A DNA stretch of 57,550 nt from Campylobacterales bacterium (GCA_027081015.1 JALWMA010000042.1:1-57550), one strand, 5' to 3'. Counted from the stretch's first letter, positions 45,189-55,474 are shown. Numbers and translations: made by a program. Notes: generated by a model not told the origin, from the sequence alone.

Positions 45189-46638
45189 GCTCAGATATCT
45201 CATTTTTACCTCCGCTGCCGCAATAGCGGCGGCTTTTGCCGCGACACTGGCCCAATGCGGAGCAAATGTGCCGCTGCTTCTGCTTTTGGCATCGCTCATG
45301 CTTCTGTGCGGCGGGACATACCGCTGCGCCGTTCGGATAGAGCGCGAGATAGAGCGGATAGAGGGCGTTCTGAAAGACGCGCTGGACGGAAATTTCGAAA
45401 GCAGGCTGACTCATATCTCGGAAAAAGGGGTCCTCGGGCGGCTGGCCTGGAGCCTGAACAATCTGTTCGATCAGATGGAGACGTTCGTTCGCGAACTCAA
45501 CACCTCCATAGAGTACGCCGGTGAGAACAGGTTCTACAGAAGGGTGAATCCCACGGGGCTCAACCTATCGTTCAAGAGGTCGGCGAAGCTGATCAACAAG
45601 GCCATAGACTCAATGCACGAGAACTACATAAAGGCCGAAAGAGACGGCTATACAAGAAGACTCGGGCAGACCGGAAAACAGCTTCAGGAGAGTTTCGCCT
45701 ACATTCAGGAGGAGCTGGCCCAGGCTTCTGAAGAGCTCAAGGCCACGAGTGAAAAGGCGGCAAGCACCGCCGATCTTTCGAACAAGAGTATGGAAGAGGT
45801 CAAGGATGTGGTAACGAGGCTCGAAGAGCTCAGGGAGCGAATAGCCGGAAACGATTCGGCCGTGGACCTTCTAAACGAGAGGGCGCAGGAGATCACCGCG
45901 GTTGTGACGCTCATAAAAGATATAGCGGAGCAGACAAACCTGCTGGCATTGAATGCGGCGGTAGAGGCCGCCAGGGCCGGTGAGCACGGCCGCGGTTTCG
46001 CGGTGGTGGCCGACGAGGTGCGAAAGCTCGCCGAGCGAACCCAAAAGGCTACGCAGGAGATCGCCATATCGATCCAGACTCTTCAGCAGGAGAGCGGCAG
46101 CATAAAGGAGCAGGCGATACTCATGAACGAGATAGCCCAAGACTCTATGGAGTCGATGGAGCGCTTCAGGCAGACTCTCGAGCATTTCAACAGGGAGTCG
46201 AACGAAGTGAGCCTGATAACCAAGGAGAAAGAGGATCTTATGATGGTCATACTTATACAGATAGACCACATCCTCTTCAAGTCGCGCGCGTTCAGGGAGG
46301 TTCTGCGCCAGAGCGGCGAGGTTTTGAACGGAGCTGACAAGTGCCGCCTTGGGCGATGGTATCTGGAGGATGCAAAGGAGCGCTTCGGGGAGACCAGGGC
46401 CTATGCGGAAGTGGCGAAGCCGCATGAAGAGGTGCACAGATACGCCAACGAATCGATTATGCTCGCACACGAGTCGCTCGACCGAAACAACCAGCAGATC
46501 ATCATAGAGAAGTTCAAGGCGATGGAGGATGCGAGCGAAAAGCTTTTCGAGGTTCTCGCCGCTATGCTCGCCGAGAAGAGGAGCAGGATGTTTCAGTCGG
46601 AGTGTGTCGAATCTCCCGGGGTAGACAGATGCGCATAA
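45163..46638 (+). CDS. Methyl-accepting chemotaxis protein with C-terminal CZB zinc domain
   Basis: 491 residues. Two closely spaced N-terminal membrane helices (about 10-30 and 34-52) with almost no periplasmic loop, a HAMP-like region, and the cytoplasmic signalling hairpin ([41 protein letters not shown] in pieces, about 250-290). The C-terminal region has the CZB pattern: His in [14 protein letters not shown], Cys in [11 protein letters not shown], then His in [15 protein letters not shown] binds zinc and senses oxidants or zinc in other receptors. Paired with the PAS protein upstream it resembles CetA, but CZB is an extra input. Confidence 0.9.
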   Translation: MTSLSTLSKLRYLIFTSAAAIAAAFAATLAQCGANVPLLLLLASLMLLCGGTYRCAVRIEREIERIEGVLKDALDGNFESRLTHISEKGVLGRLAWSLNNLFDQMETFVRELNTSIEYAGENRFYRRVNPTGLNLSFKRSAKLINKAIDSMHENYIKAERDGYTRRLGQTGKQLQESFAYIQEELAQASEELKATSEKAASTADLSNKSMEEVKDVVTRLEELRERIAGNDSAVDLLNERAQEITAVVTLIKDIAEQTNLLALNAAVEAARAGEHGRGFAVVADEVRKLAERTQKATQEIAISIQTLQQESGSIKEQAILMNEIAQDSMESMERFRQTLEHFNRESNEVSLITKEKEDLMMVILIQIDHILFKSRAFREVLRQSGEVLNGADKCRLGRWYLEDAKERFGETRAYAEVAKPHEEVHRYANESIMLAHESLDRNNQQIIIEKFKAMEDASEKLFEVLAAMLAEKRSRMFQSECVESPGVDRCA

Positions 46639-46682
46639 GAAGATCGGCTGGCATATGACGGATACCGGGCGCACAATGTTTT

Positions 46683-46691
46683 ATGATACAA
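46683..46691 (+). promoter_or_regulatory. Extended -10 for the small membrane protein gene
   Basis: The stretch TTATGATACAATATG repeats the TGATACAAT element seen before the response regulator at 4446. It lies about 58 bases before the ATG at 46750. Confidence 0.4.
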
Positions 46692-46749
46692 TATGTGATC
46701 ATTCGAATAAGGGTGACAGCATAAGCAAAAGTAGTTGAACAGGAACGAC

Positions 46750-47160
46750 ATGGCTGCGAAAAAGACAAAATTTTACAAATCTATGCCCAAATATAGAGAG
46801 GTGCTCTACGAGAACCACGGCGATTTCCTGCATCAGCAGATGACGGTGGCCGACCTTGTCGGTGGCGATCCGAAGTATGCTTATATAAAAGCGGCCCTCT
46901 ATTTCATTTTCGGTCCCTACATCACCGGTACGCTCGTAATGCTTGTGATTTCGGCGAAGGGGAGCATAAGCGACCTCTTCACGGTGATCATAAACGGCGA
47001 CTTCATAAGCTTTTTCATGCTTTGGGCCATCGGTTACGAAATACTCGCATCGATGTTTCTGGCGTGGGCGATATACAGCATCTTCTCGTTCAATCGCGAA
47101 GCGGCCAGAAGGAAGGCAAAGCGCCGCGGCTCACCGGGCAATGTCAAGTTCGGTTCGTAA
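46750..47160 (+). CDS. Small membrane protein of unknown function
   Basis: 136 residues. A basic, soluble N-terminus (AAKKTKFYKSMPKYREVLYENHGDFL) and two membrane helices (about 54-72, YIKAALYFIFGPYITGTLVML, and 87-110, FISFFMLWAIGYEILASMFLAWA), ending in a basic tail with RRKAKRR. No known domain recognised. The ATG at 46750 has AGGAA six bases upstream; an in-frame TTG 15 bases earlier is less likely. A repeat copy follows. Confidence 0.7.
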   Translation: MAAKKTKFYKSMPKYREVLYENHGDFLHQQMTVADLVGGDPKYAYIKAALYFIFGPYITGTLVMLVISAKGSISDLFTVIINGDFISFFMLWAIGYEILASMFLAWAIYSIFSFNREAARRKAKRRGSPGNVKFGS

Positions 47161-47213
47161 CAGGGTTGCGCTTGGATTTCCTATTAACTGTGTCGTACCG
47201 TTTTATGCTACTG

Positions 47214-47331
47214 ATTTTACGCAGAAGGCGTAAAATCATCTCGAAATCTCTGATTTCGAAGCTTCAGGGGGTTGTAGGGCCGCTCACCCCCTGCCGAATT
47301 GCGGGCTTGGCCCGGAATTTGTGTAACATCA
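47214..47331 (+). repeat. Dispersed multi-hairpin intergenic repeat, copy D
   Basis: TTTTACGCAGAAGGCGTAAAATCATC, CGAAATC-TCT-GATTTCG, AGCTTCAGGGGGTTGTAGGG, CACCCCCTG, AATTGCGGGC-TTG-GCCCGGAATT, TTGTGTAACATC: every block of copies B and C in the same order. Sits between two plus-strand genes. Confidence 0.9.
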
Positions 47332-47372
47332 GATATATACCAGATTAACAAAAACTACTCAAAGGTTGGAGA

Positions 47373-48191
47373 ATGATGAACTCAAAACTGGTCGAACGGA
47401 TCAGCTCGCTTCCGCCTCTACCCCAGACGGTGACGGAGATAGAGAAAGCTTATGCGGATGCGGATGTCAACGTAAAGGCGGTAGCCGCCATCGTCGAGAA
47501 GGATCCGATGGTCGTAGCCGACCTTCTGAAGCTGTTGAACTCCGCGTTTTACGGTCTTAGAAAAGAGTTAACGAGTGTCGAACAGGCCATATCTCTGCTC
47601 GGGCTCAAGAGTGTGAAGGATCTGGTGGTAAACCTTTCGGTGAGAAACATGCTCCGCACCAATCTCTCGCCATACGGAATCTCGAGTGAAGCGTTCGCGA
47701 AGGTTTCGCAGTTTCAGAGTATGCTGGCCCAGGGGTGGATGAGAAAGGTCGATGCCTCCAAAGCCGATAGGATAAGGCTGCTCGCTCTTTTGCAGGAGAT
47801 CGGAAAGATAGTAATAGCCGACGAACTGCTCAGAGAGGGCGAAGATGCGACCTTCAAAGCCGAACTCGATGCCGGCTGGGAGATAAGGGAGACCGAGCGC
47901 AACTACCTCGACACAACAACCGCGGAGGTAAGCGCCGCCATGCTCGCCCACTGGGAGTTCGATTCGACGACGTGCGACATCATACGCTGGTCCGACCTGC
48001 CCACCCAGGCCGATGCAGACGTCAGGGACGATGCGTGGGCGCTCAGACTCGCGGCGGAGGCCGTGAACGTAAGGGAGCCGTTGAGCGAAAAGAGCTGCAA
48101 GCGCGCACTCAATCTCGCGCTGAAGGCGGGTTACGAACAGGAGGGTTTGGCCGAAGTTTTGGACGACCTGGTTCAGCGCTGGAACAGTTAG
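47373..48191 (+). CDS. HDOD-domain protein
   Basis: 272 residues. HDOD fold from residue 10 to about 200: SSLPPLPQTVTEIEKAYAD, AIVEKDPMVVADLLKLLNSAFYGLRKELTSVEQAISLLG (split), LGLKSVKDLVVNLSVRNML, and LLALLQEIGKIVIADELL, AAMLAHWEF in place of the HD pair. HDOD proteins lack phosphodiesterase metal sites and work as signalling scaffolds; role here unknown. polA starts four bases after the stop. Confidence 0.87.
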   Translation: MMNSKLVERISSLPPLPQTVTEIEKAYADADVNVKAVAAIVEKDPMVVADLLKLLNSAFYGLRKELTSVEQAISLLGLKSVKDLVVNLSVRNMLRTNLSPYGISSEAFAKVSQFQSMLAQGWMRKVDASKADRIRLLALLQEIGKIVIADELLREGEDATFKAELDAGWEIRETERNYLDTTTAEVSAAMLAHWEFDSTTCDIIRWSDLPTQADADVRDDAWALRLAAEAVNVREPLSEKSCKRALNLALKAGYEQEGLAEVLDDLVQRWNS

Positions 48192-48195
48192 GCGA

Positions 48196-50877
48196 ATGAA
48201 GACACTGACAGTAATAGATACGTTCGGCTTCTTTTTCAGAAGTTTCTACGCCCTTCCCCCGCTCAAAAACTCCGATGGGTTCCCCACCGGTCTGCTTACA
48301 GGATTCGCGAATCTCATCCACAACCTCAAGAAGGAGTATCCGACCGACTATCTGCTCTTTGCGCTCGATGCACCCGGTCCGAGCTTCAGACAGAAGATAG
48401 ACCCAAACTACAAGGCGCAGCGCCCGGAAGCTCCGCCGGAGCTCAAAAAGCAGCTTCCCGTGGCGATAGAGTGGATAGAGAAGATGGGGCTTTCGAAACT
48501 GAGCCTCGAAAACTACGAAGCGGACGATGTCATAGCCTCTATGGTGAAGTGCGCGAAAGAGCAGGGTATAAAGGTGCGTATCGTAAGCCACGACAAGGAC
48601 CTCTACCAGCTCATAGACGACAGAAACGTCGTACTTTTCGACCCGATAAAAAAGGTCGAGATAGACGAAGAGGCGTGCGAGGAGAAGTACGGCATACACC
48701 CGCGGCAGTTCACCGACTATCAGGCGCTCATAGGCGACAGCTCCGACAACGTTCCGGGAGTACCGGGAATAGGGCCCAAGACGGCGGTAAAGCTGCTTGC
48801 GCAGTTCAAGAGCCTCGACGGCATATACGAACATATAGACGAGGTGAAACCGGAGCGGATAAAAAACCTGCTTGTAAAACATAGGGACGACGCCTACAGA
48901 AGCCGGGAGCTCGTGACGCTTCGGGACGACATATTCGACAACTGCGACCTTACAGCTTTCAGAATGCCGCCGACCGATCCGCTGCTGAAGATCGAAGAGG
49001 AGCTTCGCAAATATGAGATGAGAAACATTCTGCGCCGCCTGCAGAAGGAGAGCGGCTCCGCCCCGCAGAGCGAAAAGGTGCGTGAGAGCAGTTTCGAAGC
49101 GGTGCTGATAGATGATGCCGAGACCCTCTTTTCGATCATAGACACTATTTCTGAAGATACGCCGGTGGCGATAGATACGGAGACCGATTCGCTCGATACC
49201 AAAAGCGCCTCGCTTGTCGGCTTCAGCTTCTGTTTCGATGAGAAGAGGGCCTACTATGTGCCGGTGGCCCACAGCTACCTCGGCGTGGGCAGGCAGGTGG
49301 AGATCGAAGATGCCAAGGAGGCGCTCAGAAGACTGCTCTCGAAACGCTTTTTCGGCCACAACCTCAAGTTCGACCTGGCACTCCTCTATAACGTTTTCGG
49401 CTTCGAAGAGGTAGAGCCGTATGCCGACACGATGCTGCTGGCGTGGCTGGCCGACCCGGAGGGGGCCGTGGGGCTCGACAGGCTGGCGCTGCGCTACTTC
49501 GGCCACGAGATGGTGGCTTTCAAAGATACGGTAAAAAAGGGTGAGAACTTCAGCACCGTTCCTATAGAGGAGGCGACGAAATATGCGGCCGAAGATGCCT
49601 GGATGAGCTACAGGCTCTACTTCAGACTGAAAGAGGTCCTGAAGCTCCAGGGGGCCGAGCACCTGCTCAAGGAGGCCGAAGAGGTGGAGTACCCCTTCAT
49701 AAACCTCCTTGTCTGCATGGAGCGCCACGGTATCGCGATAGATATAGAGAGGTTCGAGTCGCTAAAGAGCGAGATTAGCGGGCGTCTGGCGAAACTTACA
49801 CGGGAGATTTACGATCTGGCCGGCCGGGAGTTCAACATAAACTCTCCGAAGCAGCTGGGCGAAATTCTCTTCGTCACACTGGCGCTTCCGGGCGGAAAAA
49901 AGAACCGCTCCGGCGGCTACAGCACGAACGAAAAGGTGCTCGACTCACTCAAGGGAGAGCACCCGATAATAGAGAAGATTCTGCAGTATAGGGAGCTGCA
50001 CAAACTGATGAGCACATACATAGAGCCGCTGCTGAAGCTGGGCAAAGGAGATCCGCAGCATCGCATATACACCTCCTTCATCCAGACGGGAACCGCGACC
50101 GGGAGGCTCAGCAGCAAAAATCCGAACCTGCAGAACATCCCCGTCAAGACGGAGGAGGGCAGACGCATCAGGGAGGGGTTCGTAGCCGCCGAAGGGTACA
50201 GGCTCGTGGGCATAGACTACTCGCAGATAGAGCTGCGCTTTCTTGCCCACTTTTCGAAAGACCCGGTCCTTACCGAGGCGTTTAGAAGCGGGAAAGATAT
50301 CCATATGGAGACGGCGGTAAAGCTCTTCGGCAAAGAGGAGGCCGCTTCGAAAAGAAATATCGCCAAGACGGTCAATTTCGGTCTTCTTTACGGGATGGGG
50401 AGCAGAAAGCTCGCACAGACGCTCGGCATCTCAACCAAAGAGGCCAAAGAGATAATAGAGAGCTACTTCGCCTCGTTCCCCACCGTAAAGTCGTACCTCG
50501 AATCGATTGAAGCGGGTGCGAAAGAGAGGGGGTATGTGGAGACGCTCCTGGGGCGCAGGCGCTATTTCGATTTCGAGCACGCAAACGCGATGCAGATGGC
50601 CGCCTATCTCAGAGAGGCCGGCAACACAGTCTTTCAGGGGAGCACCGCCGACCTGATCAAGATGGCGATGCTCCATATACACCGCATCATAGAAGAGGAG
50701 TCGCTGGATGCGGCTATAGAGCTTCAGATTCACGACGAACTGATCTTCGAGATCGGGGCCGAAGATGCCGAAAGGCTCTCCGAAAGATTCGCTGAGGTGA
50801 TGGAGCATACGGTAGAGCTCGAAGTACCCCTCAAAACGAGCATAAACATAGGGCGGCGCTGGAGCGACCTGAAGTAG
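48196..50877 (+). CDS. polA: DNA polymerase I
   Basis: 893 residues. Three domains: 5'-3' exonuclease (about 1-290; DTFGFFFRSFYALPPLKN, NYEADDVIA, GDSSDNVPGVPGIGPKTA), 3'-5' proofreading exonuclease (about 300-480; VAIDTETDSLDT keeps the Asp/Glu metal ligands, FGHNLKFDLALL, KYAAEDAWMSYRL), and the polymerase (about 490-893; ATGRLSSKNPNLQNIP, GIDYSQIELRFLAH, KTVNFGLLYGMG, IQIHDELIFE). All three look active. Okazaki fragment processing and repair. Confidence 0.97.
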   Translation: MKTLTVIDTFGFFFRSFYALPPLKNSDGFPTGLLTGFANLIHNLKKEYPTDYLLFALDAPGPSFRQKIDPNYKAQRPEAPPELKKQLPVAIEWIEKMGLSKLSLENYEADDVIASMVKCAKEQGIKVRIVSHDKDLYQLIDDRNVVLFDPIKKVEIDEEACEEKYGIHPRQFTDYQALIGDSSDNVPGVPGIGPKTAVKLLAQFKSLDGIYEHIDEVKPERIKNLLVKHRDDAYRSRELVTLRDDIFDNCDLTAFRMPPTDPLLKIEEELRKYEMRNILRRLQKESGSAPQSEKVRESSFEAVLIDDAETLFSIIDTISEDTPVAIDTETDSLDTKSASLVGFSFCFDEKRAYYVPVAHSYLGVGRQVEIEDAKEALRRLLSKRFFGHNLKFDLALLYNVFGFEEVEPYADTMLLAWLADPEGAVGLDRLALRYFGHEMVAFKDTVKKGENFSTVPIEEATKYAAEDAWMSYRLYFRLKEVLKLQGAEHLLKEAEEVEYPFINLLVCMERHGIAIDIERFESLKSEISGRLAKLTREIYDLAGREFNINSPKQLGEILFVTLALPGGKKNRSGGYSTNEKVLDSLKGEHPIIEKILQYRELHKLMSTYIEPLLKLGKGDPQHRIYTSFIQTGTATGRLSSKNPNLQNIPVKTEEGRRIREGFVAAEGYRLVGIDYSQIELRFLAHFSKDPVLTEAFRSGKDIHMETAVKLFGKEEAASKRNIAKTVNFGLLYGMGSRKLAQTLGISTKEAKEIIESYFASFPTVKSYLESIEAGAKERGYVETLLGRRRYFDFEHANAMQMAAYLREAGNTVFQGSTADLIKMAMLHIHRIIEEESLDAAIELQIHDELIFEIGAEDAERLSERFAEVMEHTVELEVPLKTSINIGRRWSDLK

Positions 50878-50919
50878 AGGGTGTTTATGTACCGCCGGTT
50901 TGGGGCCGAATCACTTTAG

Positions 50920-50938
50920 GTGTCCGATTTCTGGACAC
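50920..50938 (+). promoter_or_regulatory. Inverted repeat GTGTCC-N7-GGACAC before ccsBA
   Basis: Perfect six-base arms around GATTTCT, 84 bases upstream of the ccsBA start and just before an A/T-rich stretch with TATATTAT (around 50957). It may be a regulator site for cytochrome c maturation, or a small stem at the end of polA transcription; no U run follows. Confidence 0.35.
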
Positions 50939-51021
50939 GAAACTTACCGATCTTATCTATATTATGTATTAAATTTGCAATCGGCCCCGGATTTGATAAA
51001 ATTACTGCTACAAAGGCGCCT

Positions 51022-54000
51022 ATGAGAATGAAAAAGATTTCCGAATACCTCCTATCGATGCAGAGTGCGGTTATACTAATGCTGTTTTTCGCACTCGCCA
51101 TCGCCGTAGCCACGTTTATAGAGAACGACTACGGCACCCAGACCGCGAAAGCGCTCGTATACAATGCGGGCTGGTTCGAGTTCCTGCTTCTGGTTATGGC
51201 TCTCAACCTCGTTGCCAATATAGTCCGTTTCCGTATGTGGCGGCCCGGAAAGAGGTTCGTTTTCCTCTTTCACATCTCCTTTATAGTAATACTGATAGGG
51301 GCGGCGATAACCCGCTATTACGGCTTCGAAGGGATCATGCACATAAGAGAGGGGGAAACGAGCAACGAGATCGTCAGCGACAGCACATACATTCAGCTCG
51401 AGGCGATAAAGGGTAAGAAACATCTGACATACGCAAGGCCCGTGCTCTTTTCGAAAATAGGCTCCAACAGCTTTACCGAAGAGATTCGCATGGAGAATGA
51501 GATCATCACCCTGAAGGTTCTTCGCTACGTTCCCGATGCGGTGACGAAAGCGGTGGAGGATCCAAACGGAAAGGCGATGATATCGATGATGGTCGTTTCG
51601 GATGGAAGGCCGGAAGCTCTCACGATCGAAGCGGGCGAGAGTGTCGAAACGCCATCTTTCGTAATAGCGTTCGAGAGTGAAGAGAGCTTCGATAAACCGA
51701 CGGTAAGGCTCTTTTTCGAAAACGGACGTCTGAAGGTAGAGACTCCGTATGCACTCGAATATATGAGCATGGACGATGGAAACTCCGGTACGCTTTCGGC
51801 CGGAGAGTCGGAGATATACCCCCGCCGCCTCTACAGCGCCGCCGGTGTGCGTTTTGTAATAAAAGAGGCCTTCGAACATGCGAAGAGGGTGGTGGTTTCG
51901 GCGGATGGAGAGAGCCCCGAGAACGACATGAAAGGTCTTAAGGATGCGGTCGAGCTCGAGCTGAGGGTGGGCGACAGTTCGAAGAGGTTGGTTGTATTCG
52001 GCAAAAAGGGTGTTCCGGCAGAGCCCGTATGGACCGACCTCGGCGGGTTTCGCATAGCCGTAAGCTACGGTGCGCGCCTCGTACACCTTCCGTTCTATCT
52101 CAAACTCGTCGATTTTCAGCTCGAGCGGTACCCGGGCTCCATGAGCCCCTCTTCGTATGCGAGCGAAGTGGTCCTGATAGATACCCGAAACAATGTCACG
52201 ATGCCCTACAGGATATATATGAACCATGTTCTCGACTACGACGGCTACCGCTTTTTCCAATCCTCTTACGATACCGACGAGAAGGGTACCGTTCTCTCTG
52301 TCAACCACGATCCGGGTACACTGCCCACATACTTCGGGTATCTGCTCCTGACGATAGGGATGTTCGGCTCCATGCTCGTACACTCGAGCCGCTTCCAGAC
52401 CCTCATGCGCAGGGCCAGGGATCTTCAGAAACTCGCTAAGAGGTGTGCCGCCGCTTCGGTGGCGCTCCTGGCGCTTTCGGGCACGTACAGCCTCCATGCC
52501 GCCGATCCTGTCGCGGAGCTTCCGAAAATCGACAAAGAGCATGCCGAAAAGTTCGGCTACCTGCTGGTACAGTCGCACGACGGCCGTATAGAGCCGGTAG
52601 ATACCCTGGCCAGGGAGGTACTGCGGAAAGTCAGCCGCAAAGAGGAGCTTTTCGGCATGAGTGCCGACCAGGCGTTTTTGGGGATGATAGTCCGCCCCGA
52701 GGAGTGGGAGAAAGCTCCCGTGATCAAGATCTCCGACAAGGGGATCAACAGGATAATCGGAATCTCCCCCGAAAAGAGATATGCCGCTTTCGACGACTTC
52801 TTCACAGGCTCCAAAAACAGGGAGTACAAACTGGCCGCGCTCGTCGAAGAGATTTCACGCAAGCGCCCCGCACAAAGAGGTACGCTCGACAAAGAGATAC
52901 TCAAAGTCGATGAGCGTGTGAACGTACTCTACATGTCGTTCAGCGGGTCGCTGTTGCGAATCTTCCCTGATCCGAAAGACAAGCACGGCCGTTGGTACTC
53001 GCCGATAGGGGCCATAAATGAGTTCGATCAGAGGAGCGCCCAGTTCGTGCAGGCCGTTCTCGCAAGCTACTTCAGCAATATCGACGATGCTCTCGTGGAC
53101 GGAAACTGGAGCAGGGCCGACAAGGCGCTGGATGTGATAAAGAGCTATCAGCGTTTCTACGGGGCGGCCATGATTCCGAGCGAAAATAAGATAAAGGCGG
53201 AGATCATGATGAACCGCTACAAACCGTTCGAGAGCCTCGTGCCGCTCTATTTCGGTGTCGGTTTCATCCTGCTGTTCCTCTCGATATTCCATATCCTGAA
53301 ACCGAAGTTCAACCTGAAGTGGCCCGTGAGGGTCTCTATGGCGCTTTTAATAGCCGGCTTTTTCATACATACGGCGGCGCTCGGGCTCAGGTGGTACATA
53401 TCGGGCCACGCCCCCTGGAGCAACGGTTACGAGTCTATGCTCTACATAGCGTGGGCCACGCTGCTTGCGGGGTTCATATTTTCCAAACAGTCGCCCATAA
53501 CACTGGCGGCCACCGGAATACTCGCCGGGCTCATACTCTTCGTCGCACACCTCAACTGGCTCGATCCCGAAATCACGAACCTCGTTCCGGTGCTGAAATC
53601 GTACTGGCTCATGATACACGTCTCGCTGATTACGGCAAGCTACGGCTTCTTGGGGCTGGGAGCGCTTCTTGCATTCATTACGCTGTGGCTCTACATCATA
53701 AAACACGGTGAGAACAGGGCGGATATAGAGTACTCGATAAGGGAGCTGACGCACATAAACGAGATGAGCCTCATCTTCGGCCTGGCGCTGCTTACCGTAG
53801 GCAACTTCATGGGGGGCGTCTGGGCCAACGAGAGCTGGGGCAGGTACTGGGGTTGGGACCCGAAGGAGACGTGGGCGCTGGTGACCATACTGGTGTATGC
53901 GGCGGTGCTGCACCTTCGCTTCTACAAATCGTTCCGCGGCATATTCGCCTTCAACGTAGCCTCGCTGCTTGCGATAAGCTCGGTCGTCATGACATACTTC

Positions 54001-54150
54001 GGCGTAAACTACTACCTGAGCGGTATGCACTCCTACGCCAAAGGCGATGCGGTGCCGATTCCTACATTCGTATACTACGTCGTCGCGGTGGTCGCGGTGA
54101 CGATAGTTCTGGCATACAGAAAAAGGGAGCTTCTTCCGGTAAACAGGTAG
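51022..54150 (+). CDS. ccsBA: Cytochrome c biogenesis protein CcsBA (ResB-ResC fusion)
   Basis: 1042 residues. System II cytochrome c synthase that exports haem and attaches it to apocytochromes. N-terminal half is ResB/CcsB: helices near the start (SMQSAVILMLFFALAIAVATF), a large periplasmic domain (about 110-440) and another helix near 445-470. C-terminal half is CcsA: HTAALGLRWYISGHAPWSNGYES with an external His, the tryptophan-rich haem motif WANESWGRYWGWDPKETWAL, and a final conserved H in YYLSGMHSYAKG. The single-chain fusion is the epsilon form. Start at 51022 has AAAGG six bases before; a longer frame begins inside the upstream palindrome. Confidence 0.95.
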   Translation: MRMKKISEYLLSMQSAVILMLFFALAIAVATFIENDYGTQTAKALVYNAGWFEFLLLVMALNLVANIVRFRMWRPGKRFVFLFHISFIVILIGAAITRYYGFEGIMHIREGETSNEIVSDSTYIQLEAIKGKKHLTYARPVLFSKIGSNSFTEEIRMENEIITLKVLRYVPDAVTKAVEDPNGKAMISMMVVSDGRPEALTIEAGESVETPSFVIAFESEESFDKPTVRLFFENGRLKVETPYALEYMSMDDGNSGTLSAGESEIYPRRLYSAAGVRFVIKEAFEHAKRVVVSADGESPENDMKGLKDAVELELRVGDSSKRLVVFGKKGVPAEPVWTDLGGFRIAVSYGARLVHLPFYLKLVDFQLERYPGSMSPSSYASEVVLIDTRNNVTMPYRIYMNHVLDYDGYRFFQSSYDTDEKGTVLSVNHDPGTLPTYFGYLLLTIGMFGSMLVHSSRFQTLMRRARDLQKLAKRCAAASVALLALSGTYSLHAADPVAELPKIDKEHAEKFGYLLVQSHDGRIEPVDTLAREVLRKVSRKEELFGMSADQAFLGMIVRPEEWEKAPVIKISDKGINRIIGISPEKRYAAFDDFFTGSKNREYKLAALVEEISRKRPAQRGTLDKEILKVDERVNVLYMSFSGSLLRIFPDPKDKHGRWYSPIGAINEFDQRSAQFVQAVLASYFSNIDDALVDGNWSRADKALDVIKSYQRFYGAAMIPSENKIKAEIMMNRYKPFESLVPLYFGVGFILLFLSIFHILKPKFNLKWPVRVSMALLIAGFFIHTAALGLRWYISGHAPWSNGYESMLYIAWATLLAGFIFSKQSPITLAATGILAGLILFVAHLNWLDPEITNLVPVLKSYWLMIHVSLITASYGFLGLGALLAFITLWLYIIKHGENRADIEYSIRELTHINEMSLIFGLALLTVGNFMGGVWANESWGRYWGWDPKETWALVTILVYAAVLHLRFYKSFRGIFAFNVASLLAISSVVMTYFGVNYYLSGMHSYAKGDAVPIPTFVYYVVAVVAVTIVLAYRKRELLPVNR

Positions 54151-54160
54151 CGGCGGCTCT

Positions 54161-54180
54161 TTCTGCCGGCTGCGGCGGAA
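54161..54180. terminator. Possible bidirectional stem-loop between ccsBA and dnaJ
   Basis: TTCTGCCG-GCTG-CGGCGGAA, an eight-base stem with one G.T-type mismatch in the 32-bp gap between convergent genes. A T run (CTTTTT) follows nearby on the plus side only after eight bases, so it is a weak candidate. Confidence 0.35.
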
Positions 54181-54182
54181 GG

Positions 54183-55313
54183 CTACTTTTTGAACCACCC
54201 CTTTATCTTTTCGAAAGCCGACTCGAAGATGCTTTCGTGAGGCTTGCTCTCTATGCCGAAGCTCTCCTGCAGCTCCCTTAGCAGCTCCTTCTGCTTCTCG
54301 GTTAGAGATTTCGGATAGACAAGCCGCACCTGAGCTATGAGGTTGCCCATGCGGCCGCTGTGGACGTTCCTGACCCCTTCGTTTCTAAAGACGAACTGCT
54401 CTTTGTCCTTGGTGCCCTGGTTTAGCTTGAGCTCCTTTTTGCCGCGCAGTGTCGGTATCTCTATCGTCTCTCCCAGGACCGCCTGGGTGAAAAAGACGGG
54501 CACTTCGAGGTAGATGTCGTCTCCGTGTCTTATGAAGTGCTCATCCTCCTCGACATAGAATGTCACGTAGAGATCGCCGCGCCTTCCGTCAGGTGCAATG
54601 TTTCCGGCGCCGGGTATGCGCAGCCTGTTGCCGTCGTCCACTCCTTCCGGGATCTCCACGGTAACGGTGGTCTCCACCTCTTCGTAGCCGCGCCCGTCGC
54701 ACTTGGGGCACTTTTGGGCTATCACTTCGCCGCTTCCGTGGCACCTCGGACATGTCTGCGCGTAGGTCATGAAGCCCTGCCGCATATATACCTGCCCCTG
54801 TCCGTTGCAGTATTCGCACTGCTTGACGGTACCGTCTTTCGCCCCTGTTCCCCTGCAGGCTTCGCACGGCTTTTTGTACCTGTACTTGAGCTCTTTTTCG
54901 GTTCCGAACACAGCCTCTTTGAAGCTGATCTGCATCTGCGCGGAGAGGTCGAGGTTGTATTTGGCGCCGCTCCGCTTTCGGCTGCGGGAGCCGGTGAAAC
55001 CGCCGCCGAAGACCGACTCGAATATGGCGCTCAGATCGTCCATTATATCTTCGTAGCTCTGCCCTTCGAATCCGTGGAAACCCTGCCCCTCGAGGCCCGC
55101 TTTTCCGTAGCGGTCGTATACGGCCCGCTTGTTCTCGTCGCTCAGGACCTGGTAGGCCTCGTTTACGAGCTTGAACTTCTCTTCGGCCTCTTTGTCGTCC
55201 GGGTTTCTGTCGGGGTGGTACTTAAGAGCCATTTTGCGGTACGCCTTTTTGATCTCTTCCTGGCTGCATCCGCGTTCGATCTGCAATATTTCGTAGTAGT
55301 CAAGTTCGGCCAA
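54183..55313 (-). CDS. dnaJ: Chaperone protein DnaJ
   Basis: 376 residues, class A J-protein. J domain with HPD (YHPDRN, about 32-37), short Gly/Phe region ([10 protein letters not shown]), four CxxCxGxG zinc motifs ([32 protein letters not shown], about 145-215) and two C-terminal substrate domains. Co-chaperone of DnaK. No grpE or dnaK nearby. The 175-bp divergent region upstream is A/T-rich. Confidence 0.97.
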   Translation of the reverse strand: MAELDYYEILQIERGCSQEEIKKAYRKMALKYHPDRNPDDKEAEEKFKLVNEAYQVLSDENKRAVYDRYGKAGLEGQGFHGFEGQSYEDIMDDLSAIFESVFGGGFTGSRSRKRSGAKYNLDLSAQMQISFKEAVFGTEKELKYRYKKPCEACRGTGAKDGTVKQCEYCNGQGQVYMRQGFMTYAQTCPRCHGSGEVIAQKCPKCDGRGYEEVETTVTVEIPEGVDDGNRLRIPGAGNIAPDGRRGDLYVTFYVEEDEHFIRHGDDIYLEVPVFFTQAVLGETIEIPTLRGKKELKLNQGTKDKEQFVFRNEGVRNVHSGRMGNLIAQVRLVYPKSLTEKQKELLRELQESFGIESKPHESIFESAFEKIKGWFKK

Positions 55314-55433
55314 AAATCTCTCCTGTAGACTCTTAATTTATACTATAAATTCTGCGCGCGATTTTATCATAAATCACGCTGAAACAGAAATTGTGACCGG
55401 TTTTGCATCGGGCAGTATATGTATAAGGGAATT

Positions 55434-55458
55434 ATGAAAGCTCTAAAAAAGAGTTCAT
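55434..55458 (+). promoter_or_regulatory. Imperfect palindrome ATGAAAGCTCT...AGAGTTCAT upstream of the siroheme reductase
   Basis: Outer arms ATGAA/TTCAT and inner arms CTCT/AGAG around a poly-A centre near 55446. It lies about 41 bases before the expected start of the reductase transcript, a position typical for an activator. One-base asymmetry in the arms makes it a moderate candidate only. Confidence 0.35.
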
Positions 55459-55474
55459 TTATCCTGTTTTGTAG

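Noticed and set aside
48109-49728. Long open frame antisense to polA (about 539 codons)
   Set aside because: Mirrors the polA coding frame on the other strand; composition is typical of a codon-bias shadow, with no domain, signal or ribosome site, while polA is complete and canonical.
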